Origin: Prionace glauca
Lineage: Eukaryota; Chordata; Chondrichthyes; Carcharhiniformes; Carcharhinidae
Reading direction: 5' to 3'
Length of the DNA stretch: 64,000 bases
NCBI GenBank assembly: GCA_037974335.1
Contig: CM075759.1
Location: forward strand, 26,081,487-26,145,486
Shown: positions 1 through 11,291 of the stretch, in pieces
Layout: every line of letters begins with the position of its first letter
Numbering within the stretch: position 1 is the first letter of the stretch
Made by a program: the position numbers and the translations under genes
The notes under the pieces: model-generated
Told to the model about the DNA's origin: nothing
Seen by the model: the letters and a program-made list of their open reading frames with translations, nothing else
Databases searched by the model: none

Positions 1-525
1 AACATATCAGCAGACTCATAATACGTTTTGCAAAAAAAGACTTTCACCAATTTGTGAACTCCGAGTATTGCATTTGGAGTCCGGAGAGCTCGCCATCACA
101 CCATACAAACAGGAACAGAACGGCCAAATGCAAATGGTCACTAAAAACACGTGATTTTTTTCATTCAATGTGGCAGCAACAACAAGTAGGTCAAATGCTT
201 TGAGTGATCATCTCGTTATTTTTAAACTCCAGTCCGCCGGCAAGGAAGTCCAACATGTAATTTCCCTTCCAATTACCTGCTGCACCTCCATGCTAACTTT
301 AAGCATTCCTTGTACAAACGCATCTATTATATTCTTAATATCAACATTTATATTTTTCAGCTTTTCAAATATGTTCTGGTTATTCTATTTTTTTCACGAA
401 GAAGAACATACTCTTCCTTTCCTAAGTTGCACCTGATCTGCCCCTCCACTCACAAGAACACTCTGTTTCACCTCCCACTCGATCTGTCTTTCCCTACAGC
501 TTCGAGTAGCTAAACGTTGGGTGGA

Positions 526-598
526 GGACTCCAGCGAGAATTGAACTCACGACGCTTGATTTACAAGGCCAACGCTCTAACCACTGAGCTATGGAGCC
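526..598 (-). tRNA. tRNA-Thr (TGT), mostly intact
   Basis: A 73-nt cloverleaf: acceptor GGCTCCA pairs with TGGAGTC (one G-T). The D arm is GCTC..GAGC, the anticodon loop CTTGTAA (TGT), and the T arm GTGAG-TTCAATT-CTCGC. The anticodon stem TTGGC/ATCAA has one mismatch at the loop-closing pair. It matches vertebrate tRNA-Thr-TGT closely. It is the best preserved of the tRNA group and might still be transcribed. Confidence 0.85.
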
Positions 599-930
599 AA
601 ATGCTGTCAGCACCTTGCGGTACGAGTAGCATTATCAGTGGATTGAGGAGCAGGATGGGGTTTGAGGTGTGGAATTTTTGATGAATGGGGAAATGTCTGA
701 GGTGGAGAGCAGAAAGTTAAAAGCCGCAACTTGAAAGTGACATGATTTGACACGTGTGCTGTGTGTGTATCTAACATGTATGTTCTTCAGAGTTTATCGT
801 TAGTGTTACATCTCTGACTTCTCCAGCTCTGATGCCAGTTAATCCAGCTGGAAGATTTAGATGTTGTTCCCTTCACAGACGCTGTGAGGCGTGTTTTCAT
901 TAAATGAAGAATTAAAGAAAAAATGATTCA

Positions 931-992
931 TTCCCTGGCTGGGAATCGAAACCGCGTCACGGCGCCGATCCCGATCACTGGACCTTCAGTGA
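931..992 (-). pseudogene. tRNA-Glu relic
   Basis: The 3' half TTCGATTCCCAGCCAGGGAA is nearly tRNA-Glu. The 5' half (TCACTGAAGGTCCAGTGATC) no longer pairs with the acceptor, and bases are missing in the D-anticodon region. Confidence 0.6.
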
Positions 993-1486
993 TGCTGATG
1001 TGAGAGATTTGTAATGAATTGACCAGCTCTGTGCCCATGGCTTTATTTCCAATAATTTTCAACAAAAATAAGTCACGATGAGAAATGACGGGAGGTGAAA
1101 ATGACAGGATTTGAACCTCAGTTAGAAAGTTCCAATCCATCCGCTGGACAGGGATTGCAGTCTCAATGTTGTTAATTCTGTAGTTTATACCGACAAACAG
1201 CCATTCAGCCTGTGTTCCTGTCTGTCTTCTCGATCGGAGTAACTCCGTTTGATAAAGTGTCACCTGGACTCAAAACGTCCGCCCTTTTCACTCCTTAAAG
1301 GTGCTGTCAGACATTGGGAGATTTTGGAGCATTTCCTCTTTTCCCATCCGCAGTAACTTGCTTTTATCACTGAAGACATTAGATTGAGATTATTTCAAGA
1401 AAGATGAAAATGATGCATGAACGAATGAACAGAAATCATTGCTCCCTTAGATATTTGGGAGATGAAAGCTTCTCACTTGCCCGCTA

Positions 1487-1552
1487 GCCGAAATAGCTCA
1501 GTTGGGAAAGCATTAAACTGAAGATCTAAAGGTTCAATCCTGGGTTTCGGCA
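1487..1552 (+). pseudogene. tRNA-Phe (GAA) relic with T-arm deletion
   Basis: GCCGAAATAGCTCAGTTGGG to CTGAAGATCTAAAGG matches tRNA-Phe with anticodon GAA. About 7 nt are missing before TTCAATCCTGGGTTTCGGCA, so the T stem cannot form normally. Length 66 nt instead of 73. Confidence 0.85.
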
Positions 1553-2199
1553 GGATCCTCTTGCTGGTTTTCTGTGCTATCTGCTAATGGGCGCGGCATT
1601 TTGTCTCACACTGTCTTCAAAGATCAGTTCACACAAGCTGCAACAGATCAAATACCAAATGGCTTTCTGCTGACTGGCTCCGGAAAAAGGCAGAGATTAA
1701 GAGCACGGAAAGAGCCCACTCGGACACCCACATGGCAGGCGCCCACACCCATCCTGTCCGCACCTGTCATGAGACATCTGGATGGGACAAGTTAGTTCTG
1801 ATTCCCGCTCCACAGATAATGCCAGAAATACTGACATTACCCAGTATTTTCTGTTTTTCTTTCAGATTTCGAAAGTCCGCAATAGGCTACTTTATGTTTG
1901 TGTTTGGAGCTGACAAGTGGCAAGTAACATTCCCGCCACACAGAATGCTGAGAGGCTTGGTGATGCTGTTGTCTGTGTGGTGTTGGAGGGCTGCGGCGGT
2001 GCTGCCGGGTGGAAGTGGTCTTGTGTTTGGAAGGTGCTGTCTAAGGTGCCTTTGGTGGATTCCTGCATCATGCAGACAAGTGGGGAACATTCTATCGCAC
2101 TCCTGACTTGTGCCACGTCGATGGTGGACTGTTCCACTGATTCAGGGACTATTTCCTTGGGTGGATGTAGCTGTCACTCGGGAGCACAATTATAAGGTT

Positions 2200-2457
2200 C
2201 ATTGAGGGAGATTTGGAGGGATGTCCGAGGTAGATTCTTTACTCAGACTGGTTGGGGTGTGGAATGCACTGCCTGCTGTGATAGTGGAGTCGGACACTTT
2301 CGGAATTTTCAAGCAGTTATTGGATAGGCACATGGAGCACACCAGAATGATAGGGAGTGGGATAGCTTGATCTTGATCTTGGTCTTGGTTTCAGACAAAG
2401 CATGGCAGAACATCGTGAGATGAATGACCTGTACCGTGCTGTACTGTTCTATGTTTT
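2200..2457 (+). mobile_element. CR1-like LINE 3' end
   Basis: GAGGGATGTCCGAGGTAGAT TC, GACTGGTTGGGGTGTGGAAT, then AGCACACCAGAATGATAGGG and a TACTGTTCTATGTTTT tail. Same family as 11.7 and 21.5-22.3 kb. Confidence 0.85.
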
Positions 2458-2958
2458 TTGGGAGTCAGAAGGTGAGTTAGTCCCGCAGGCTACCCAGCCT
2501 CTGACCTGCTCTTTTAGCCTGATAACTGATAACATGTGTGTTGATCCAAAATTGGTTTATCTTCTTTCCTGCTGAGTTCGTCGTGAATTTTCAGCACATT
2601 TGTCTTTTTCTGAATGTATTTTGAGGCTGAAGTAAGAGCCAAAATCATTTGATTGGAAGATACTATATACAGGTAATATTCAATAGTGGAATCACTGGCG
2701 GGAAGGGTGATTTCGAGTCATGTTGTTGACGCTGGATTGATAACGCAGAGAAGCAGGCTGAAACTTTGAGAACCAGGGCTTGAATTCCAACACAGCAGGT
2801 TGACTCAATTCAAGGCAAAGTTGAATGACTGTGAGTGAGAATAGACAATTTCAATTATGTAACATTTCCTCATTAAATTGAATATGTTTTGACCATGTTT
2901 CTGCTAATTTTGAAGCTTCGGACGGATATGCAAATAGTGCTGCAGCTGTTTTTGCCGT

Positions 2959-3031
2959 GGGCCAGTGGTGCAATGGATAACGCGTCTAACTACAGATCAG
3001 AAGATTTCAGCTTCAACTCCTGGCTGGCTCG
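2959..3031 (+). pseudogene. tRNA-Arg-derived gene with anticodon ACA
   Basis: GGGCCAGTGGTGCAATGGAT and the 3' end CTCCTGGCTGGCTCG match vertebrate tRNA-Arg-ACG. The anticodon loop is CTACAGA, so ACG has become ACA. There are mismatches in the anticodon stem and in the T stem. Length is full (73 nt). Probably a decaying copy. Confidence 0.8.
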
Positions 3032-3692
3032 CTATGTTATTGTAACATTAGTTCAAAAACTCCATATTTGTGTTGATGAAAAATATTTTGTTCACTAATT
3101 TTAGACCAATTCAGAGAAATGTTGACCAAATAAAGTCAGCTTCTTTAAGATATTTATCTTAGCTACTTATTTTTCAAAAACAATGTTGACAAAAAAAAAC
3201 TGAAAAACTTTTCTTCTGAAAAAAATAGTTTCTTTTTTAAGTGACCAATTTTCGTGAAAGTATTTGGGGGGAAAAAATCAACAAATTTAAGCTACCTTTT
3301 AAAAAGTTGGAAATTTCTCGAATAAAAAAGAAACATTACATTTTTTCAGAATGGTGAAAATAGTTTCTAAAAAAAGATTTGATGAAATCGGTTGATGAAT
3401 TTCTTTTAAACGTGTTTAGTTTTAAGAAACCAAATACACAATGTTTTTTTTAAGAAGTTGACAAGTTTCAGTTAAAACAGATGAAGGAAATTCTTTGGAG
3501 TAAGTTTTATTCCGAAAAGTTCAAATTAGCCAGAAGTTTCTGGTTTGTGATGCTGGGATTGTTGTCCATTGGAGAGAAGGAGATTGAGGAGTGATTTAAT
3601 CGAGGTGAACTAGATTAGGGCAAGTTTATACGGGGAGCGGCAATTTATAAGATTTAGGGCAAGCGGTGTGGGGGGGGGGGTAGAAATCACAC

Positions 3693-3718
3693 ATGCACAC
3701 CCACCAACACACTCTCTG

Positions 3719-3752
<34 letters not shown>

Positions 3753-3850
3753 ACACACACACACACACACACATACACACACACACACACACATACATAC
3801 ACACACACACACACACAAACACACAGACACACACACACACACACACACTT
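3693..3850. repeat. (CA)n and (CT)n microsatellite
   Basis: (CT)n at 3714-3738 leads into about 110 bp of CACACA with ATAC interruptions. A poly-G run lies at 3669-3680. Open frames across it are artefacts. Confidence 0.97.
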
Positions 3851-4108
3851 GTTCAATAATTGCCGGACTCGAACCGAATTGGTATTGTGTGACACCAACC
3901 GCTTCTTTTTATTTTCCAACAGAGGAATTAAAGACCAGCAAAAACACGAAAAACACTGACGTTGCAGACATCTGGCACCAGAGGATGATCACACTGTGCA
4001 TCGTCAGACCAATTGAACTGGCTGACAAATTGTTCTCTCGATTGCTGCTTTGTGATACATTTAAACAAAACACTCTTCAGCAAATCAACCATCTGCATGT
4101 GAAAATAA

Positions 4109-4173
4109 GGGCCCGCCGAGATTTGAACTCGGATCGCTGGATTTAGAGTCCAGATCATTACACCACGGAACCC
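4109..4173 (-). pseudogene. tRNA-Gln-derived relic with anticodon CTA
   Basis: GGTTCCGTGGTGTAATG, CTGGACTCTAAATCCAG and the T arm CCGAG-TTCAAAT-CTCGG match tRNA-Gln-CTG. The anticodon is CTA, complementary to UAG. About 7 nt of the D arm are missing and the acceptor stem has a mismatch, so function is doubtful. Confidence 0.8.
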
Positions 4174-4849
4174 AATATGTAATAGCACCCTGAAAATCGT
4201 CGTTCAATATTCCTGCCACCTTGAATCGCAGAGAGAAATGTAAGTCCCATTGAACAATTCCGTCAATGGCCAACACCAATTCATACTTGCATTGCCCTTA
4301 CTGGTTCCTCCTATAAAAATGCTGGAAAATCTGAACATCTTTAACGAGAAACAATAAATGGTATTAAAATACTGAGACATTATTTCCCCTGATCCTGGAA
4401 TCTGAAACACGGGAGCACAATCTCAGGATAAGGCGCTGATGATTTAGGACTGAGATGAGGAGTTGTTGTTTCATTCAAAGGCTGGTGAAACTTGGGAATT
4501 CTCTACTCCGGAGGGTTCTGATGTTCCATCATTGAACACATTTCAGTTTGGGTTAGACAGAATTATGATCTATCCAGGAATGAATGGAAGCAGGAATATG
4601 GAATTGGAACAAATGCTCAGCCACAAGTTCATGTTTCGATTGTATTTCTTTAATAGTATAATGGAAGCGTGTATATAATGTTATATGTAATATGTTTGAA
4701 GTCAGTTGTCATTAAATAATGTTGGTAACACCAGATAATTGTCTAGCCGGTAAAAAATGAGAGTTTTTTTATTATTCGCACCAACGGACACTTTGCCACC
4801 AGGCAAGTGTTTGCCGATGAATGCTGATGGTGAGAAAATAGCAACATTT

Positions 4850-5131
4850 CGTCCCTGGGTGGGCTCGAACCACAGTAAAAAGTCTGACAACACCAGGTTT
4901 TAGTACAACCGATTTATTTGATAATAGACTCACAAGCTTTCGGGGTTAGTCCCTTCGTCAGGTGAGTCTATTATCAAATAAATCGGTTGGACTAAAACCT
5001 GGTGTTGTCAGATTTTTTTACTGTGTTTACGCCAGTCCAACGCCGGCATACCCACATCATGACAACTATGGGCTGAACCACCAACCTTTCGGTTAATAGC
5101 CGAACGCGCTGACCAATTCCGCCGCAGCGAC
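4850..5131 (-). pseudogene. tRNA-Asn gene split by a palindromic insertion
   Basis: The 5' part (5131-5082 plus the duplicated bases) reads GTCGCTGCGGCGGAATTGGT, CAGCGCGTTCGGCTATTAAC and CGAAAGGTTG. The 3' part (4873-4850) reads GTGGTTCGAGCCCACCCAGG GACG. Together they cover all of vertebrate tRNA-Asn, with anticodon ATT instead of GTT. The break lies in the T arm, where GGGCTCGAACCAC / GGGCTGAACCAC is duplicated on each side of the insert. Confidence 0.9.
4874..5069. mobile_element. Palindromic (foldback) interspersed element, copy 1
   Basis: Left arm AGTAAAAAGTCTGACAACAC ... GATTTATTTGATAATAGACT is followed by a short centre (GCTTTCGGGGTTAGTCCCTT CGTCAG). The right arm is its complement, ending at TTTTTTACTGTG. 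A single 3' extension TTTACGCCAGTCCAACGCCG GCATACCCACATCATGACA follows. A 12-13 bp target duplication flanks it inside tRNA-Asn. It has no coding capacity. Confidence 0.93.
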
Positions 5132-6063
5132 TGAGACAAACGGTATTAAAAATATTCTAAACTTGTGTGTCACTGACCATAATTCTATTTCTGAAAACCT
5201 GTTCCAGAACTGCAGCATGACCGCACTGTTTACAATTCTATACAATTCTCTTTAGTTCCGTTGATCCCGCAGCACTGCTGCAGTGTGTTGGGTATTCCCT
5301 TTCTCCTATGAACGGGCAGGTAAAATTAATCCATGTCTCTGATCACAGGGAGGAATTCAACGGGAGGGAAGGGAACTGACCACCAGAAGCCCAACGATCC
5401 AATACTTTCCACTCAATCATCAATAACACCATTCTCAACTGCACCTCCTTCCGAATATTGTGATCCATTTCCCTCAGGATTTCTTCCAATATTTAATATT
5501 TCCCTTGTTTTCTTCTAATAAGATTCGCTTCAATATACAACACAAATGGAATTACAAACCTGAGGCTAACCGTGGGAAATAAGTCACTGGATAGCACAAA
5601 TCCCCTGGTGCTCATTTCCAGCTTCCCAACACTCAGCTTTTCAACCAAATGGAGGAATTTGCCACTGGAAAGTTTTGGAAAGTTGGTGTGAATATTGTTT
5701 GTGAATCACTCGGGTGTTGTGTAAATGCTATTCGAAGGTTCAGTGAGCGGGATATAATCTATCTGCGTTTTGCTGAGCTTGTGTTCGGTGTGTGGGGAGG
5801 TTTGAACGGGGTTGGATCTTGTGTCCCGGGGATGGGCAGTAACCCGCCGATTGAAGCTGCAGTCGCCGCTTTCTGCTGGCGATTGGAGACTGCGGGATAT
5901 AATCCTGCTGCTTCTCCCTGTCTCACTCACTGTGGAGCTGGGGAAAAGAGAATCATTGATGGGTTTGTTTCCCGCTCTAAAATGTGGCCACGAATATCGG
6001 TTATTAACGGAGGTAACGCTGTGGGAGCCTTTAATAATTTGACAAAAGTCAATACCGGGCAGT

Positions 6064-6150
6064 GCTGCAGTGGCGCAATCGGTTAGCGCGTGGTACTTGT
6101 ATAGCCAGCGGGCTAAGCCGAGGTTATGAGTTCGACCCTCACCTGGAGTA
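6064..6150 (+). pseudogene. Intron-containing tRNA-Ile (TAT)-derived gene with anticodon TGT
   Basis: TGGCGCAATCGGTTAGCGCG, GGTACTT and GAGTTCGACCCTCACCTGGA match tRNA-Ile-TAT. Like that gene, it has an intron-like insert (about 13 nt, TAGCCAGCGGGCT) after the anticodon. The anticodon reads TGT instead of TAT. The acceptor stem has one G-G mismatch. Confidence 0.8.
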
Positions 6151-6463
6151 CTTGTGTTTTGGTGAGAAGATCGTCCAGTGGTCTAAACCCTTGAACAGCT
6201 CATAACCTGGGGATTACCAGCAAGCGGTGGAATTTAAAAACAACAAAGAGATTGCATTAGTCATCCATTGATGATTGATGAATAAAATATATTTCTGCCC
6301 ACTTCCGAACAGGGAATCTTTCTTTAGGTGAATGTGGTAATCACTACACTCCAGAAACAATGCATTCTCTCCGCCTTCGATAAAACTGTATCTGAAGTCA
6401 TCACTGCAAATGTCGGAGCAGCTTTCTCGAAGTTCAACCCACTGAATCCGAATAGTTAGAGTA

Positions 6464-6534
6464 GCATTGATGTTTCAGTGGGAGAATTCTCGCTTACTAT
6501 GCGGGAGGCCCGGGTTCGATTCCCGGTCAATACA
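6464..6534 (+). pseudogene. tRNA-Gly-derived gene with altered anticodon loop
   Basis: GCATTGATGTTTCAGTGGGA, GAATTCTCGC and GCGGGAGGCCCGGGTTCGAT TCCCGGTCAATACA match tRNA-Gly-GCC at full length (71 nt). The loop is TTACTAT, placing ACT where GCC is expected. All four stems can still form with G-T or A-C changes. Confidence 0.8.
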
Positions 6535-6539
6535 AGTTC

Positions 6540-7100
6540 TGTTTTTTTTTCTCCATTGAGTCTGCACTCTTTCTTTGCAATTCTATGTTGCCCACCCACT
6601 TCAACCACCTCAATCTCTTTACCATTTGCATCACTCTCCCTTTTTCTCGCTCAGTCTCTCTTGTCTTTGATCTTAACCAGAAACGAAAGAACATTCAGGA
6701 TAACGAAAGAAGTGTTTGAAATGTGCCCTCAACAATGATGTGTGCAGATTTATTCATATGTTCTGCAATCCATGTGAGTAATGATAAACATTGGATTCTT
6801 AAACTCTTCCACAAGACCAATAAATAGACTCTCACTTATTGCATCAAAGCCCTAGATTTTTTGTTTCCTTCTTGCCTCCTCTAAACTAATATTTCGTTTT
6901 CAATTTCTTGCGCTTCTCCAATGTACAGTTTGCATAACAAAAAGAAATACATCGGTTTTTTTGATTGTACTTCATACAAAGCAGAATTTCAGTGGAGCCC
7001 TCCACCAGTCCCGGAGCATCAGAGGAAATTACACTGACAAGACACGCTGTAAATTTGAAGCCTTTTATGTTTTATATCAGACTAACCACTAGTTCAACGA
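6540..7100. other. Unassigned sequence
   Basis: Pyrimidine-rich then AT-rich DNA with no recognised gene or repeat. Confidence 0.5.
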
Positions 7101-7104
7101 AGAG

Positions 7105-7240
7105 AAACATAAAATACTGTGGATGTTGGAATGTGATACAGTAACTGAAAATGCTGGAAAATCTCAGCAGGTCTGATAACATCTGTGGAAAGAGGATAGA
7201 GCTAAAGTTTCGATTCTGAGAGACCCTTCCTCGGAGCTTA
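7105..7240 (+). repeat. Interspersed repeat fragment (CTGGAAAATCTCAGCAGGTC family)
   Basis: ATAAAATACTGTGGATGTTG, GAAAATGCTGGAAAATCTCA GCAGGTCTGATAACATCTGT and GAGACCCTTCCTCGG. A second member with both inverted arms lies at 45308-45492. Confidence 0.8.
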
Positions 7241-7924
7241 GCTCAGACTCGGAAATGTTGGTTCGATTAGTTCAATGAAGTTGTCCAGTCCATTATGGCA
7301 GTATCTTCGTTGACCTGGACTTTCCTCCAGCCAAAAAAAATTCTTTTTCAAATAGACATCGACAAGTGAAAATCTAGATGTGTTTGCCAGAATTAAGTGA
7401 TTTATGATGTCCGTAGTGAATATAACCATACTGAATTTGACCTGACAACACTCAGTTGAGCCTTGTGAAGTAGATTTCTCGGGCACCTGAGAATTTGCTG
7501 GAATGAATCTGGTCGACATTGAACAGACGCAAGCCAGTTTAGGCATGTACACGCCGATTGGAACCAGGTTGGACTGGAACCGTTTATTCTACATGACAGG
7601 TACTGAGCAGAGTACCCCAACATCCAATGTAGCTGTGCAGAGCCGGGGACGTTCGGCCTGAGAGTAACGGGGATGGATTAGAAATTAAACTTGGCCACAT
7701 TGATGTAATTGAAATGCCCTGGCAAAAATTAACACAATCGTAAAGAAAGGCGACTCCTAATGTAGCCGCAGTTAAGTACCCTTCCCATGGTCACTAACAG
7801 ATGGCTAGAAGTGGGTTGATTCAATGAGAGATCTTTAGAACTAAATTGCGTCCTATCATTTCGTCGGGATTTTGAACATTTCTGTTCTGTTTTCCATGGA
7901 CTATTTGCATTTCTTAATGCAGTC

Positions 7925-8260
7925 ATATAAGATGATTAGAGGTATAGATAGGGTGGACAGTGATAGCCTTTTTCCTCGGATGGAGAAAGCTAGCACGAGG
8001 GGGCATAGCTTTAAATTAAAGGGTGGTATTTATAGGACAGATGTCAGGGGTAGGTTCTTTACCCAGAGGGTGGTGAGGGATTGGAATGCCATGCCTGCTG
8101 CAGTTGTAAATGCGCCTGGTTTGGGGGCGTTTAAGAGATCCATGGATAGGTTTATGGACGAAAAGGGATTGGTTTAAGTTAGAAGGTCATTGCTTTTTAA
8201 TTGGTCGGCGCAACATCGTGGGCCGAAGGGCCTGTTCTGCGCTGTAATGTTCTATGTTCA
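7925..8260 (+). mobile_element. CR1-like LINE 3' end
   Basis: Open for about 85 codons of the RT-protein C-terminus (RGIDRVDSDSLFPRMEKAST, FTQRVVRDWNAMPAAVVNAP) and then the tail GTCGGCGCAACATCGTGGGC CGAAGGGCCTGTTCTGCG. Same family as 42.2 and 55.3 kb. Confidence 0.92.
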
Positions 8261-8542
8261 GTCAGAAGCCAGCAGCTATGTTCTGTACTGACACGTATAT
8301 CCAGGGAAACAAGATTATGCCTTAGTCTCTGGGTATTTCACTCAAGGAGGTTTGAGAATTCATTGAAACAAAGTTATACTCGATTAAAACATAAACAGCA
8401 GCTGGGTAGCATCTGCACACAATTATTTTTCGCACTAAATGTGAATAATATAAAAAGAATAATTTCCCTGGAGGCTCACGTTATGTATAAATGTTACAAC
8501 ATTTATTGCCATACCATGCATGCACAAAGCCTCCGATATAAA

Positions 8543-11291
8543 ATGCATGTACCTCCAAAAGGGCTGGTGTTTGCCATTTACTATCCAGTCTTTGCAGCTA
8601 TTGGAGTTCCAGGTACGGTTTTGTTATTATCATGTACTGTCTTTGTTCAGCTTGTAACGTTTTTTTTTTCAGTTTTATCACTAGCACATCCCCAACACAT
8701 GGCATTCACTTCTATCATTTAGAGTGATGATTTTTCCGCTAACATATATAGATTCTTTGGGTCAACTGATATTTTGTTCTCTTTCACAGGATAATTTTAT
8801 AAATTTTAAGAGCTTTATTCTGGCACAATTTTCTGAATGAATTGTGAACGTTGTCGTTTTAGGCAGTGCCATTTCACTCAAGTAACAGAAAAAGGTATTG
8901 ACATGATAATGTCTCTCATTCAACTGTGTTCTGCCTGTCTATGACCTGTGCGGCACTTTGGATCCCCCACCCCCCTCCCATCAAACTTGCCATTTATCAC
9001 TACAAAATCAATTTCGAAATGCAGTTATAATTTCATAGCAATGCAATTGTAGATGGATCGTTGAAAGTTATTATGTTGTAGATGTAGTTCAATTACGACA
9101 TTGACACACTAAGTGTTGTGAATTTTCACGCGGAAACCACGGCATCACTCTATTTCTGCAGAATTACTGGCGCTGCTAATGGAAGTTACAGCCATTCCAT
9201 TGCAAACGTGTAACTTTTTATTATTAGTATCATTGATGTTCCAGAATTATCGCATTGTCACCTGCCTGTACATGTAAATATGTTATTGTCTTCTCCCTGT
9301 TCCTGTACTGTTATCTAGAAATTCTAGATTTCTTTCATGATGTTGATATTGAGAGAAATTGATTGATTCGTACGAACAATTGCTATCTGAATATCATGAA
9401 AGATCTTATTTACACACCTTCGGTATCAATGGGTTTTTTGACAATATAGGAGGATTGCAATAGCGGCGCTTTGGTGAATGATTGGTACCAATAACAAGCA
9501 AAGCACACTGTTTGGTCTCCAGTCTCGACCCTTGACACTCATTGCACAAGTCATCATTTCTCTCGATTCTTTTCTGATTACTTTGACCATGTTGACGGAA
9601 GCAGGGTAACTGTTGGTATATTTTGGATGGAATATAAGTGATTCTGGAAATGCTTTCATGCCTGTTTCAGAAATTTCAGGAGAGAGGTTCAAAGGACCCA
9701 GTACTGCTTGCGAATTCTTAATCTTCAAATATACACTTCACTCAGATTTGTATATTTTAACCCCTGCAATTAGAGCAATACTCTTTCCAAGTGTGTCCGT
9801 TGCATCTGTCAGTTACAGAGATTCATTATACATCTGCAATTACACATCATTTTCAGGTTTGGAGCCCCTTTCAATATTTCCTCTGTAAATTCGGAGAAAA
9901 GCCAATTAGATTCCCCTTCGTTGATTGAAGATTTAGAGTTTGGTTTAATGCAGGCATTTCCAACAGTGAATATTTTAAGAATAATTCGCCAGGTGGGGCA
10001 ACGATTGAAACTGAGCGAGATGGAAACTTTCCAATTGAATATTGAAATGAATGCTTTTTATAATTCCATATTCAATGTGTTCTGTTGGAAACTGCTGACT
10101 ATTCCTGAAGGTGCATTTATGAGTTTCCAATATCTTCTTAACTTTCATTATATTGTATTGCATCATGATGCAATTCTATGTCAAAGACCCACCTTATATA
10201 TAATTCTTGTGATCATGTGAATGGAAACCTGAACAAAGGATAGTTTGCAATGTAGAATCAAGTCATAAGATTTTCAGTTTCATGCACAACCTTGTATCAT
10301 TTTGATGTGAGTTGAGAAAGTAACAACTTTTCTCTCATGTCGCCGTGCATATGTTCTCCTGCCTTCTCTATTTTACAGCTAACTTGGCAGTCGCTGTAAT
10401 CCTATGCCGAAGAAACTGTGGTCTCTCCAGATGTATAATTTACTATGTGGTGACCATGGCGGCGACAGATCTCTAGGTCATTATTACCAGCGTGATATTA
10501 AACCGAATTGCTGGGATTTATTTCCCTGGCAGTTTTCTGTCAGTCAGCCCAATCTGCAGTCTTAATGTTGTGATAACCTATGCAAACATTGATAGTTCTG
10601 CTTCGTTAACGGTTGCTTTCACCTTTGATCGATTCATGGCCATTTGCTGCCAGAAGCTGAAAATCAAACACTGCAGGGAGAAAACAGCGACGTGGGTCAT
10701 AGCGACCGTCTGAGCACACTGAGCACTCTGAAAACATCCTTCCTGTATTTTATTTTTGAACCGTTATATATAATTAACAACATACCTTGGTTCTGTGTTA
10801 TAAAAGAAATAGTTTACACATCCCTCGCATGGAACGCCTACGATTTATTTCGAACAGTTTCAATGCCCTGTATCCCATTCATTCTGATTTTACTGTTCAA
10901 TGTTCTGACTATCAGACACATTCTCGCAGCCAATCGGACCCGCACCAGGCTCCGGGCACAGAGTAATGGAGAAAAACAGGGAGACCCAGAGATGGAGAAA
11001 CTGAGAAAGTCCATTATTTTACTGTTTGCCATCTCGGGCAGTTTCATTCTCTCATATGCGTTATTTTTTGTGACGATTCTCTATGTCCAAATTGCAAAGG
11101 TCCCTTATTTCTCAGATCCTGATACTAGTGAATGGTCATTTATCTTGGAGGAAAGCGGATATGTGCTTCAGTTTCTGAGTTCTTGCGTCAACCCGTTTAT
11201 TTATGCAGGGACTCAGAGGAATTTCAGGACTGAGTTAAAGAATGGAGTGAATTATCTGCTGAGATTATTTGTAAATGCGTTTAAGATTTGA
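8543..11291 (+). pseudogene. GPR139-like G-protein-coupled receptor, two exons, broken
   Basis: Exon 1 (ATG at 8543, donor CCAG|GTACGG after 8612) gives MHVPPKGLVFAIYYPVFAAI GVP. The intron is 1.77 kb with acceptor TTTTACAG. Exon 2 (10379-11291) starts ANLAVAVILCRRNCGLS and covers TM1 to TM7, with VAFTFDRFMAICCQKLKIKH after TM3, LFAISGSFILSYALFF in TM6, and SCVNPFIYAGTQRNF with the NPxxY motif. The order and motifs match GPR139-like receptors, a class A family. Two lesions are seen: TAG at 10474-10476 in TM2 (Leu expected) and a frame change near 10712, between TM4 and the following segment. The rest is well preserved, so inactivation is recent, or one lesion could be a sequencing error. An upstream in-frame ATG is also possible. 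Confidence 0.85.
8760..10378. other. Receptor intron, no other feature seen
   Basis: AT-rich intron sequence without a recognised repeat or exon. Confidence 0.5.

Noticed and set aside
1100-1165. tRNA-like stretch (AGGTTCAAATCCTGTC on the minus strand)
   Set aside because: Only a B-box-like piece is visible; acceptor and anticodon stems do not form and no identity can be given.
3610-3919. Open frames of alternating Thr-His or Val-Cys
   Set aside because: They are translations of the (CA)n microsatellite.
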